A DNA stretch of 64,000 nucleotides from Niabella agricola. Lineage in GTDB: Bacteria; Bacteroidota; Bacteroidia; Chitinophagales; Chitinophagaceae. This document shows positions 25,143 through 33,935 of the stretch, piece by piece. Position 1 is the first letter of the stretch, and every line of letters starts with the position of its first letter. The notes under the pieces are model-generated. The model had not been told where the DNA came from, made no database searches, and worked only from the letters and a program-made list of their open reading frames with translations. Both the position numbers and the translations under genes were made by a program. The stretch covers positions 682,001 through 746,000 of the forward strand of contig NZ_JAJHIZ010000002.1 in NCBI RefSeq assembly GCF_021538615.1. The letters run 5' to 3'.

Positions 25143-27374
25143 TTATTTTGAAACACTGCTAAATGATGCAGCGATCTTCTTAGAAGCAACCGTTGTGTTT
25201 TTGGTTGTTTCCTGCTTCACAGGTACCGGTTGTTTGGCTACATTTCCCTCTACCTGTGCAAGCGTAGGAGCGATTACCAGTGATACGATCGACATCAGCT
25301 TAATGAGGATGTTCATAGATGGGCCGGAAGTATCTTTAAACGGATCACCCACGGTATCTCCGGTTACGGATGCTTTATGCGGGTCTGATTTTTTATGAAA
25401 CATTTCCCCATTGATCTCTACGCCTTTTTCAAATGATTTTTTGGCATTATCCCAGGCTCCGCCGGAGTTGTTCTGGAACATCCCCAACAGTACGCCGGAA
25501 ACGGTGGCACCCGCCAGGAAGCCACCCAGCGCCTCGGCACCAAACCCCGGCAAAAAGCCGATGATGATCGGAGAAACGATTGCGATTGCGCCCGGCACAA
25601 CCATTTTTTTAATAGATGCTTCTGTAGAGATGGCAACGCACTTGTCATATTCAGGGGTAGCTTTTCCTTCCATAATTCCGGGAATGGTGCGGAACTGCCG
25701 TCTTACTTCTTCTACCATCGCCATAGCCGCTTCACCTACTGCACGGATGGCCAGTGCCGAAAAAATAAAAGGAATCATGGCGCCCAGGAACAGGCTGGCC
25801 AATACGTTGGCTTTATAAATGTCGATGCCGGTAATGCCGGCAACCCCAACAAATGCGGCAAACAGTGCCAGGGCGGTTAAGGCTGCAGATGCAATGGCAA
25901 ACCCTTTACCCGTGGCAGCAGTGGTGTTTCCAACAGCATCCAGCACATCGGTTTTTTCACGTACTTCTTTGGGAAGTTCGCTCATCTCGGCAATACCGCC
26001 TGCATTATCAGCAATCGGACCGAAGGCATCGATGGCCAGCTGCATGGCAGTAGTAGCCATCATGGCTGCTGCGGCAATAGATACACCATATAAACCAGCA
26101 CATTTGTAAGAAGCAACGATACCGGCGGCTAAAACCAGAATGGGTAAAAAGGTGGACTCCATGCCCACGGCTAAACCTCCGATTACATTGGTGGCATGCC
26201 CGGTGGAAGATTTTTTAATGATAGAGTTTACAGGGCGCTTGTCCATCGCCGTATAGTATTCGGTAATGATGGTCATTAAAGCACCTACAGCAAGCCCCAC
26301 TACAATGGCTCCCAATACTCCATTTTTTGTAAATACAAAACCGCGCAGTTCCATTTGCTCCGGCAGGATCCAGTAAACCAGTCCGGCAGACGCCACTGCT
26401 GTTAATATAATGGAGCCCCAGTTGCCCATGTTCAATGCTTTCTGAACCGTTTTGGTGCTGATGCCTGCGTTCTCACTGATCTTTACAAAAAAAGTTCCGA
26501 TGATGGAAAACAGGATTCCGGTGCCGGCAATCAGCATGGGCAACACAACCGGGGAATAGCCACTCAGGAAATCGGCGCCGTCAGCTACATTGATCTGCTG
26601 TCCGAGAACGATGGTGGCCAGTACGGTGGCTACATAAGAGCCGAAAAGATCGGCACCCATACCCGCTACATCACCTACATTATCGCCTACATTATCGGCA
26701 ATGGTTGCAGGATTACGGGGATCATCTTCCGGGATGCCTTTTTCTACTTTACCAACCAGGTCGGCGCCCACATCGGCGGCCTTGGTATAGATACCTCCAC
26801 CCACACGGGCAAACAGCGCAATGGATTCTGCACCCAGTGAGAACCCGGTGAGAACTTCAATAGTAGTCAGCATTTCTGAGGAATTCAGGTCGGCATCAGG
26901 TGCAAAAAAATGTTTTAGAATAATATATAAACCACCCAAACCTAAAACTGCCAGGCCGGCCACACCAACGCCCATTACGGCACCGCCGCCGAAAGAAACA
27001 TTCAGTGCTTTGCGAAGGCTGGTTCTGGCAGCATTGGCCGTGCGCACATTAGCAAAAGTGGCCGCCCGCATGCCGATATAACCGGCAACGGCGCTCAATA
27101 CAGCCCCGATAACAAAGGATACGGAAATCATCCAGTGAGAGTGTGGGTTGGCATTTGCCAGTACGCCCAGTAAAATGGCAACAATCACCACAAAATAACC
27201 GAGGATCTTCCATTCAGCCTTTAAGAAAGCCATGGCGCCTTCGGCAATATGATTGCTGATCTCTTTCATTCTTGGTGTTCCTGCATCTTGTTTAACAACC
27301 CATCGGAATTTTAATAAAGTGTAAATGAGGCCGATGATGGCCATAAGAGGTACTAAATAGATCAGATGTTGCAT
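25143..27374 (-). CDS. hppA: K+-dependent membrane-bound ion-translocating pyrophosphatase
   Basis: Couples PPi hydrolysis to Na+ or H+ transport across the inner membrane. 743 residues, about 16 helices. Catalytic motif DVGADLVGKVE (201-211) followed by DDPRNPATIADNVGDNVGD (217-235). In the K+-site the sequence is GNTTA486ATG489KG; Ala and Gly at these positions mark the K+-dependent class, whereas K+-independent enzymes have Lys and Thr there. Whether it pumps Na+, H+ or both is not decidable by eye. C-terminus has an extra ~45-residue polar, Lys-rich tail. Monocistronic, with its own promoter and terminator. Confidence 0.96.
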   Translation of the reverse strand: MQHLIYLVPLMAIIGLIYTLLKFRWVVKQDAGTPRMKEISNHIAEGAMAFLKAEWKILGYFVVIVAILLGVLANANPHSHWMISVSFVIGAVLSAVAGYIGMRAATFANVRTANAARTSLRKALNVSFGGGAVMGVGVAGLAVLGLGGLYIILKHFFAPDADLNSSEMLTTIEVLTGFSLGAESIALFARVGGGIYTKAADVGADLVGKVEKGIPEDDPRNPATIADNVGDNVGDVAGMGADLFGSYVATVLATIVLGQQINVADGADFLSGYSPVVLPMLIAGTGILFSIIGTFFVKISENAGISTKTVQKALNMGNWGSIILTAVASAGLVYWILPEQMELRGFVFTKNGVLGAIVVGLAVGALMTIITEYYTAMDKRPVNSIIKKSSTGHATNVIGGLAVGMESTFLPILVLAAGIVASYKCAGLYGVSIAAAAMMATTAMQLAIDAFGPIADNAGGIAEMSELPKEVREKTDVLDAVGNTTAATGKGFAIASAALTALALFAAFVGVAGITGIDIYKANVLASLFLGAMIPFIFSALAIRAVGEAAMAMVEEVRRQFRTIPGIMEGKATPEYDKCVAISTEASIKKMVVPGAIAIVSPIIIGFLPGFGAEALGGFLAGATVSGVLLGMFQNNSGGAWDNAKKSFEKGVEINGEMFHKKSDPHKASVTGDTVGDPFKDTSGPSMNILIKLMSIVSLVIAPTLAQVEGNVAKQPVPVKQETTKNTTVASKKIAASFSSVSK

Positions 27375-27416
27375 ATAATTTTTTCTACATTAATATATTA
27401 GGCATAAGCAAGTGTG

Positions 27417-27447
27417 CAAATATAAGTGTTGCATTCAAAAAGCGAAA
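27417..27447 (-). promoter_or_regulatory. Bacteroidota-type promoter of hppA
   Basis: Minus strand TTTC (27444-27447), 19 nt, TATATTTG (27417-27424). The -7 box is a perfect TAnnTTTG and lies 42 bp upstream of the ATG. Confidence 0.6.
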
Positions 27448-27638
27448 TCTTATTTTTTATGATACAATTAGACATTTTTTGAGCTGATAACCGTTTTTAT
27501 TTAAACTTTTAAATCATTTATAAATCTTTTTTGAAAGCTTTGAAAAAGAAGGGTAAAAGAATGTGTATTCCGGTAAAATATGTCCGGTCATTGCCTTATG
27601 CAACGGGTGGTAGAAGCAGAAGGGAGATGAGGGTTTTT

Positions 27639-29141
27639 CTATAATAGTCGTCCGAAGGCTTTGCCGATATTTTCGATGATATCAACGGCGGTCATGGCGT
27701 CCATTCCCTGTTCAGTAGCCGCAAAATCACCAGCCAGTCCGTGCAAAAAAACACCCATAATGGCAGCGTCTTTTGAGGTATAGCCCTGGGCTACCAGGCT
27801 GGTGAGCATTCCCGTAAGTACGTCACCGCTGCCGCCCTTGGCCATACCGGCATTTCCGGTGATGTTAAAAAAGCCGGTGCCATCGGGCAGGGCCACCAGG
27901 GTCCGGTGTCCTTTTAGTACTATTACAACGTTTAATTCCACGGCCTTAGCAATGGCTACCTCAATTTTTTTAAAATCATTTTCCTGCATGCCAAACAGCC
28001 GGGAAAATTCTTTGGGGTGTGGTGTAAGTATGCTATCCGGCTGCAGGAGGTTTAAAAGTTCAGGGCTTTCTGCAATAATGTTTAAAGCATCGGCATCCAG
28101 CACCAGGCGGCTGGTTTTCCGTTCGAGCAGTTCCCGTAAAAAAAAGCGGGTTTTGATGGTTGTTCCGATGCCGGGTCCGACCCCGATTGCTGAGAACGGG
28201 TCTGGTACATAATCCATGTGGGTGATGCTGACAGCATCCCCATCGGGCAATACCATGGCCTCCGGTGCGCCTGTTTGAATAATGGCTACGCTCTTTTCCG
28301 GTACATGTACGCTTACGAGCCCGGTACCGGACCTCAGGCAGGAGCGGGTACTAAGGAGTGCCGCCCCGGTTTTTCCATAGCTGCCGGCAATGATGAGGGC
28401 GTGGCCGAAATTGCCCTTATGCGCAAAAGCGGGGCGTGGCCGGTAGATCCGTTGCACCAGCGCCTGGTTAATGATATGAAAAGGCGTGCTCACCAGGTCC
28501 GGGAAGGCAGGATGCAGATTGATGTCCATCAGGTGTACCTGCCCGATAAAAGCTTCATTTTCCGCAACCAGGAAGGCCATTTTAAGTGCCTGGAAGGTGA
28601 GCGTATGCCGTGCCTGTACAACGCTATGATTAAGGGAAGACTGATCACAGAACAACCCGCTGGGGATATCGATGGCAATGACCGGAGCCGGGGCACTGTT
28701 TAAATGAGCCACCAGCCGGGCTGCCAGGCCGGTGAGCCCCCGGTTCAGCCCGGTTCCGAAAAGCGCATCCACAATGATGCAGGATTCCGGTATCACCGGA
28801 AAATCTTGTTCCGACCGGACCTGATATATTGGAATGGCCGAAAGATGATGCAGGATGTTGAAGTTGGAAATAAAGTCCTCCGACCCTTTAGCTTCCGATT
28901 CAAGGATAAAGACTTTTGCTGTTTTCCCGGAATTATAAAGCAGCCGGGCAATCGCCAGGCCATCACCACCATTGTTTCCTTTTCCACAAAAAATATAATA
29001 GACATCAGCCAATGTGTTTTGCAGCAGCCAGCGGGTGCAGGCATTGGCGGCACGCTCCATCAGTTGCAGAGAAACGATGGGCTCATGTTCCATGGTAAAT
29101 TCATCCCACTGACGTATTTGTGCGGCACTTAGTAATTTCAT
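27639..29141 (-). CDS. nnr: Bifunctional NAD(P)H-hydrate epimerase / ADP-dependent dehydratase
   Basis: Repairs hydrated NAD(P)H. 500 residues: YjeF_N epimerase domain (about 1-215; GKGNNGGDGLAIARLL, VDALFGTGLNRGL) followed by the ribokinase-like dehydratase domain (about 225-500; GSYGKTGAALL, GVGPGIGT, ADALN, HPKEFSRL, GNAGMAKGGSGDVLTGM). Both active-site regions appear intact. It sits downstream of the sigma/anti-sigma pair but a good terminator (29170-29199) separates them. Confidence 0.95.
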   Translation of the reverse strand: MKLLSAAQIRQWDEFTMEHEPIVSLQLMERAANACTRWLLQNTLADVYYIFCGKGNNGGDGLAIARLLYNSGKTAKVFILESEAKGSEDFISNFNILHHLSAIPIYQVRSEQDFPVIPESCIIVDALFGTGLNRGLTGLAARLVAHLNSAPAPVIAIDIPSGLFCDQSSLNHSVVQARHTLTFQALKMAFLVAENEAFIGQVHLMDINLHPAFPDLVSTPFHIINQALVQRIYRPRPAFAHKGNFGHALIIAGSYGKTGAALLSTRSCLRSGTGLVSVHVPEKSVAIIQTGAPEAMVLPDGDAVSITHMDYVPDPFSAIGVGPGIGTTIKTRFFLRELLERKTSRLVLDADALNIIAESPELLNLLQPDSILTPHPKEFSRLFGMQENDFKKIEVAIAKAVELNVVIVLKGHRTLVALPDGTGFFNITGNAGMAKGGSGDVLTGMLTSLVAQGYTSKDAAIMGVFLHGLAGDFAATEQGMDAMTAVDIIENIGKAFGRLL

Positions 29142-29169
29142 GGCGGATTCTAAAGATAGGAATCTTTAA

Positions 29170-29199
29170 ATAAAAATGCGGGGCAAACCGTCCCCGCAT
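29170..29199 (-). terminator. Intrinsic terminator of the sigma/anti-sigma operon
   Basis: 8-bp GC-rich stem ATGCGGGG/CCCCGCAT (29176-29183 with 29192-29199), then TTTTATTTA on the minus strand. Confidence 0.85.
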
Positions 29200-29227
29200 C
29201 TATAATTATAACTAAAAAAACAAGATC

Positions 29228-30565
29228 CTAAAAATCAAATTTCAGGCGGATGCCCATACCGGTATAATTGAGCTTCTGATCAGACACGCTCTTCATGGGA
29301 ACCTTCAGAAAGGGTTCAATGGCCACATTATTCTTTGGAGTGATTCTTTGTTTATATCCCATGGACAGGTTATAGAACCCGATAAACGGGGTACGTTCTT
29401 TTTGAGATGCTTCAGGAGCGGCATCAGAGGTGGCATATTCCATTACCCGCATATTTTTGTCTTCCTTCAGAATGCCCTCATTGTTTTCTACTGATACCCG
29501 CACATTGGTGCTGGTAACATAGGTGTATTTGGTATTATCTTTTACAACCACCAATCCGGAAACACCGGCACTGGCGTAAAGATTTTTTGAAATGTTGTAA
29601 CTGATGTCCACCGGAATATCAAATCCGCTTACGGCGCCTCTTACAGTTTCCAGCTGAGGCTGGGAAGTGGCTGCGTCTGCATTCACCAGGCTCCTGGCCG
29701 CAAAAAGTGCGTTGTTTCCGGAATTGGCCAATGAAGCATTGGACGGCGGTGCTGTTACATCAAAGTCTCTTGAGGCGGTTAATTTATTGTGTGCGACACC
29801 GGCGCTGACCTTTATCCGGTCGTTAACAGCGTAGCCCAGGGAGATTCCGTATCCCACATTCATATCTGTTTCTCCAAACATCGGGGAAATATAGAGGCTG
29901 GGGATCCATTTTTTTGAACGGTCATGTTCCCGGGCGGGCATGGGCGGCTGCATTGCCATTGGGAACGTATTGCCCGGACGGCTTGTTTCATGATAAGGTG
30001 CGGGCCTTCCGGGCTGAGAACGTTGAACGGTTGGATTGTTGGCCGGCGGTGCTTGTTTTGCCGGTTCCTGACCGGCCGGTGTTGCTACCGGCGGAGCGGG
30101 ACGATCCGGTATTGCGGATATCTCCTTTAAAGGGTCCTGTTGCGCGATCTGGTCCTGCTGACCTGCAGAGAAGGTGCTGGTTGCGCCAGGTGCATCTTTT
30201 GGCAATGCTCCGTGATTCTGAGGTAATGGTTCGCTGGCTAGCGGAAGATCCGGCCGGGAAAGGGTGGGGCGGTTTTCGGAGGGCAAGCCCTTTTTTTCAG
30301 GGTGTGGCTGCCCGCCTTTTGCCAGGTCTTCAGGTAACTTATTATGCGTGGTGATAAAATAGTTGGCAATTAAAAATACGCCCGCAAGAACCGCCGCCGC
30401 AACAGCAATCCTTTTCCATAAAGGAACGACCCGGGCCGGTTGAGCCGGAGCCGTCTGCAGATGCTGCCGGGAAAATTGTTCCCAGGCACCCGGACGATAC
30501 TCCTCCTCGTGATTCCGGAGCTGATCCTTGATATGTTTTAAAAAATCATCCTGATGTTCTTCCAT
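29228..30565 (-). CDS. Dual-membrane anti-sigma protein: cytoplasmic domain, one inner-membrane helix, disordered linker, outer-membrane beta-barrel
   Basis: 445 residues in four parts. Residues 1-48 are a polar helical segment (KHIKDQLRNHEEEYRPGAWEQFSRQ), a likely sigma-binding domain. About 49-68 is a single membrane helix (RIAVAAAVLAGVFLIANYF). About 70-215 is a Pro/Gln/Ala-rich linker long enough to cross the periplasm. From about 220 alternating strands (SLYISPMF, GISLGYAV, IKVSAGVA, IPVDISYN, LYASAGVS) end in Phe, as in small outer-membrane barrels. This matches the Dma family of dual-membrane anti-sigma factors described in Bacteroides thetaiotaomicron. It follows an ECF sigma gene by only 9 bp, the expected partner. 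Topology is inferred, not shown. Confidence 0.82.
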   Translation of the reverse strand: MEEHQDDFLKHIKDQLRNHEEEYRPGAWEQFSRQHLQTAPAQPARVVPLWKRIAVAAAVLAGVFLIANYFITTHNKLPEDLAKGGQPHPEKKGLPSENRPTLSRPDLPLASEPLPQNHGALPKDAPGATSTFSAGQQDQIAQQDPLKEISAIPDRPAPPVATPAGQEPAKQAPPANNPTVQRSQPGRPAPYHETSRPGNTFPMAMQPPMPAREHDRSKKWIPSLYISPMFGETDMNVGYGISLGYAVNDRIKVSAGVAHNKLTASRDFDVTAPPSNASLANSGNNALFAARSLVNADAATSQPQLETVRGAVSGFDIPVDISYNISKNLYASAGVSGLVVVKDNTKYTYVTSTNVRVSVENNEGILKEDKNMRVMEYATSDAAPEASQKERTPFIGFYNLSMGYKQRITPKNNVAIEPFLKVPMKSVSDQKLNYTGMGIRLKFDF

Positions 30566-30574
30566 GACTTTTTA

Positions 30575-31135
30575 TTAAAAATGTTTTATATAAAGCGTTT
30601 TTAATTTACTCTTTGCTCTTGAAAGGTATACCCGGCAGACATTTTCTGAGATCTGCAGTAAACGGGCAATTTCTTCATGGCTAAATCCTTCGATTTCGTA
30701 TAAATTAAAAACGGTTTTTTGGATTTCAGGCAGTTGATTCAGCAAGGACATAATATCTTTTACCTCGCTGGCATGCACCCCGGAGGGCGGTTGTTCCGGA
30801 AAGTGGTTTTCGGACGGCTCCTCCTGTAGAAAGTTCATTTTCTTCTTTCTCAAAAAATCGATTGCGGTCCTGGATGCGATCTTGGCCACCCAGCCTTTAA
30901 ATGACTGCCCGATATCCGACGAAAACCCCGGTGCTTTAAATGTATTCAGGTTGTTAAAAATTTTTACGAAAGAGTCGTTCACAAGCTCCTCCATTACATG
31001 ATAATCATTTACATAACGCCTCACCACGCCTTTTATAAAGCCATAATAGCCTTTATAAAGCGCTTCTTTATGCGGTACTGAGTCTTGCTCACATTTTTTC
31101 AGCACCAGTTCCAGTTCGGCGTCCTGTATTCCCAA
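30575..31135 (-). CDS. ECF RNA polymerase sigma factor, partner of the dual-membrane anti-sigma
   Basis: 186 residues. Region 2 includes HVMEELVNDSFVKIFNNLNTF and FKGWVAKIASRTAIDFLRKKK; region 4 includes LPEIQKTVFNLYEIEGFSHEEIARLLQISENVCRVYLSRAKSKL, a clear helix-turn-helix. The linker has an acidic Glu/Pro-rich insert. Cotranscribed with the downstream anti-sigma gene. By analogy with Das sigma factors it would respond to outer-membrane or periplasmic status, but its target genes are unknown. Confidence 0.92.
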   Translation of the reverse strand: MGIQDAELELVLKKCEQDSVPHKEALYKGYYGFIKGVVRRYVNDYHVMEELVNDSFVKIFNNLNTFKAPGFSSDIGQSFKGWVAKIASRTAIDFLRKKKMNFLQEEPSENHFPEQPPSGVHASEVKDIMSLLNQLPEIQKTVFNLYEIEGFSHEEIARLLQISENVCRVYLSRAKSKLKTLYIKHF

Positions 31136-31174
31136 TTCCCTGTTTATGTTTTACACTCTTCTTTTAAATATAAC

Positions 31175-31217
31175 AAAAATCAGCCAACCTGTTTTTGACA
31201 ACGGCAGACTGATTTTT
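31175..31217 (-). terminator. Possible terminator of the DUF4397 gene
   Basis: 9-bp arms AAAAATCAG (31175-31183) and CTGATTTTT (31209-31217) around a 25-nt loop; on the minus strand the 3' arm ends in GATTTTTG. It lies 20 bp past the DUF4397 stop. Confidence 0.45.
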
Positions 31218-31237
31218 TATGGAAATGTATGGGTATA

Positions 31238-31954
31238 CTAATAATAATGCGCCATTAACTCTACAATAAGTTTGCCGTTGGTAGTGTGCATCGATTTAAA
31301 ACCTGTTGTCCAGATAGTATATTGATTTCCATTAAATAAATTCTTTACGTCCGATGTTGCCAATACAGTGTTTGTGCCGGCAGCCTTTGCCTCAAATTTG
31401 ATGTCCCTTCCGGATTTAAAGCTCACAAAGGTACTTACATTTTTATATCCGATGTTTTGAGCAATAGGGGTGGTATTTCCCTGTATGTAAAGATCGATGG
31501 CGCCGGCGTCCGGGCTCATGTTGGCTAAACGCAGCAATACCGAGTCACCCTTGGGTTCCATCACACTGTCGCGCACCAGTATGGCGTCCATTTTGCTTAG
31601 CGTGTCTACTATAAATACAGAGTAGCGTTTGCGGGGTTCGAAGGTCAAGTTTTTCGATATCAGGGTATTGGATCCCCCCCTGTTGAACACAAAAAGCTTC
31701 CGGTCGCCGGAGTATACACGGGTATAATTCGTCCGGTAGGTATAATTAAATTCATTGAGAAGCCAGCGCTGGGTTCCTTCAAACTGGATATCCAGCGGCA
31801 TTCCCAGCGGAGCGCCGTTAACAATGCTTACTGCTGCTGCATTTTGAAATTCGGGGCTATCATAGTAACTGTCACGGTGCTTTAAGCAGGAACTTAAAAA
31901 CAGGATGGTTAATAATAAAAGGCCGCCCAGAGAAACTTTTTTCATCATTTTCAT
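31238..31954 (-). CDS. DUF4397 lipoprotein
   Basis: 238 residues from the start at 31954 (ATG codons at 31948 and 31945 are also possible). Signal with lipobox LSSC near residue 23, so it should be lipid-anchored. After that come repeated beta segments with ANMSPDAGAIDLYIQGNTTPIAQNIGYKNVSTFVSFKSG, the hallmark of DUF4397. The family is common in Bacteroidota and has no firm function; neighbours give no direct clue. It precedes the sigma gene on the same strand but with a probable terminator between. Confidence 0.85.
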   Translation of the reverse strand: MKMMKKVSLGGLLLLTILFLSSCLKHRDSYYDSPEFQNAAAVSIVNGAPLGMPLDIQFEGTQRWLLNEFNYTYRTNYTRVYSGDRKLFVFNRGGSNTLISKNLTFEPRKRYSVFIVDTLSKMDAILVRDSVMEPKGDSVLLRLANMSPDAGAIDLYIQGNTTPIAQNIGYKNVSTFVSFKSGRDIKFEAKAAGTNTVLATSDVKNLFNGNQYTIWTTGFKSMHTTNGKLIVELMAHYY

Positions 31955-32120
31955 ATTTTGAGAGATACAAATTTTGTTCTGATTATGATAACGCAGTAAT
32001 GTGAAAAAACGCAACAATGAGTTCGAAAAATCTGCCGGTAACAGACAGGTTACCCAAAAAACGCACAATAACTTGTTGCGGATCAGGTTTTAGAAAGTTG
32101 CTGCTTTTTAATTTAAAAGA

Positions 32121-33752
32121 TCACCAGAAAACGGTGTACAGGGCTGCCAGGATGCCGCAGATCAGCACCGAACCCATCAGGAATTCCGGTGAAACCCGGA
32201 AAAGCCGCTGATCCAGTTGGATGGAGGGCGCTGCAGTGGTCTTCCGGGCTGAGGAAAGGCTGATGCATACCATAAGGATTACCACGCAAAAGAAAGTAAT
32301 GGTCATGCGGTCGAGAAAGGGATAGTCGGGAAAGGCGCCCCGGGTCCAGGCGGGCAGAAACTTCAGTACGGTAGAGATCGGGATGGTAAGTACCGCACCG
32401 GCAAGAGCAGCATTAGCGGTCGTGCGCTTCCAGAACATTCCCAGCAGAAAAATGGCCAATACCCCCGGGGAGAAAAAGCCCACATATTCCTGGATAAACT
32501 GGTAGGCCTGGTCCAGCGATTTGAGGGCAGGTGTTACTATTGCAGCCAGCACCATTGCGGCAATAACAGCCCAGCGTCCAACACGCACCAGCTTTTGTTC
32601 CGATGCTTCCCTGTTAAAGAATTTTTTATAGATGTCCAGCGAAAAAATAGTGGAGATACTATTGGCTTTTCCGGCGAGAGATGCCACAATGGCCGCAGTA
32701 AGTGCAGCAAAAGCAACACCTTTCAATCCTTCCGGAAGCAGGTTCATCAGTGTGGGATAGGCATGATCCGGCTTTATGATGCCCGCAGCGTCGGCCATTT
32801 CCGTATGAAACATGCCGTTTTTATACAGCACGAACATGGTAATGCCCGGTAACACCGCAATAACAGGGATCAGCAGCTTCAGGAAGGCCGCAAAAAGGAT
32901 TCCTTTTCGTGCCGTCTTCAGATCAGCCCCCAGTGCGCGCTGTACGATGTACTGGTTGCAGCCCCAATATGCCAGGTTATTAATCAGCATGCCGCCAATA
33001 AGTACGGACATGCCTGGCAATTCATAATAATGCGGATCGCCTTTTTTAAAAATCATATGAAAATGAGTGGGCGCTTCTTTGCGCAGAACGCCCAGGGCTT
33101 TCCAGATACTGCCGTCGAAACCAAACCGGTCGGCCAGCAGGGAGAGTGCCAGGTAAGTGGTTATGAGGCCGCCTATGATCAAAACGATAACCTGAACTAC
33201 ATCGGTATAACCGATGACCTTCATACCACCCAGGGTCACCAGCACAGAAAATACGCTCAGCCCTATGATGGCCGCTTCAAAACTCAGGTTACTGATGGAA
33301 GAGATGGCCAGGGCTCCCAGGTAAATAATCGAAGTAAGATTTACAAACACATATACCAGCAGCCAGAAAATGGCCATAATGGTACTTACTTTATCATTGT
33401 AACGTACCGAAAGAAACTGGGGCATGGTAAAGATCTTATTCTTCAGATATACCGGTATAATAAAGATGGCTACAATGATAAGCGTTGCTGCTGCCATCCA
33501 TTCATAGGAGGAAATGGCCAGGCCCAGGGCAAATCCCGATCCGCTCATGCCAATAAAATGTTCGGCGGATATATTAGACGCGATCAGTGAAGCGCCGATT
33601 GCCCACCAGGTGAGTGAGCCTTCTGCAAGAAAAAAATCCTTGGAGCTGGGAGTGGCGGATTTTTTACGCCGGTACACATAATAACCATAGGCAGATACGG
33701 CTACAAAATAGATCAGGAAAACAAGATAATCCAGTGGTTGTAATTGATGCAT
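32121..33752 (-). CDS. Sodium:solute symporter (SSS/SLC5 family), probable inositol or sugar importer
   Basis: 543 residues with about 13-14 membrane helices. The start at 33752 begins directly before the first helix (LDYLVFLIYFVAVSAYGYYVYRRK); the frame opens 12 codons earlier. Family landmarks: FFLAEGSLTWWAIGASLIASNISAEHFIGMSGSG, GGMKVIGYTDVVQV and CNQYIVQRAL, as in SGLT/SMIT-like members. The myo-inositol oxygenase gene lies immediately upstream on the same strand, so myo-inositol is the most attractive substrate (inference). Sodium binding is expected from the family. Confidence 0.92.
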   Translation of the reverse strand: MHQLQPLDYLVFLIYFVAVSAYGYYVYRRKKSATPSSKDFFLAEGSLTWWAIGASLIASNISAEHFIGMSGSGFALGLAISSYEWMAAATLIIVAIFIIPVYLKNKIFTMPQFLSVRYNDKVSTIMAIFWLLVYVFVNLTSIIYLGALAISSISNLSFEAAIIGLSVFSVLVTLGGMKVIGYTDVVQVIVLIIGGLITTYLALSLLADRFGFDGSIWKALGVLRKEAPTHFHMIFKKGDPHYYELPGMSVLIGGMLINNLAYWGCNQYIVQRALGADLKTARKGILFAAFLKLLIPVIAVLPGITMFVLYKNGMFHTEMADAAGIIKPDHAYPTLMNLLPEGLKGVAFAALTAAIVASLAGKANSISTIFSLDIYKKFFNREASEQKLVRVGRWAVIAAMVLAAIVTPALKSLDQAYQFIQEYVGFFSPGVLAIFLLGMFWKRTTANAALAGAVLTIPISTVLKFLPAWTRGAFPDYPFLDRMTITFFCVVILMVCISLSSARKTTAAPSIQLDQRLFRVSPEFLMGSVLICGILAALYTVFW

Positions 33753-33848
33753 CAGCGATCGTTTGGCAAAATGGATTCGGAAGAACAATACGGCATGGAG
33801 CGGTTGGGCCGGTAGCTGTTTTTGACGGTCGGGGTCAGCCCGAAATAG

Positions 33849-33933
33849 TTCCCGGGACCCGTTGAAATTTTAACAACCGGGAACAGCGGATCCATCCGCT
33901 CCCGATACCCGGAAACAGGCGGATCCGGGTATC
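33849..33933. repeat. Cluster of GC-rich hairpins between the oxygenase and symporter genes
   Basis: Three adjacent palindromes: TTCCCGG/CCGGGAA at the left, AGCGGATCCATCCGCT in the middle, and GATACCCGG (33904-33912) with CCGGGTATC (33925-33933) right after the oxygenase stop. None has a U-tract. They could protect or separate the two messages within one operon. Confidence 0.5.
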
Positions 33934-33935
33934 TG

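Noticed and set aside
33030..33590. 186-codon plus frame opposite the SSS symporter
   Set aside because: Antisense shadow of a clear membrane protein gene.
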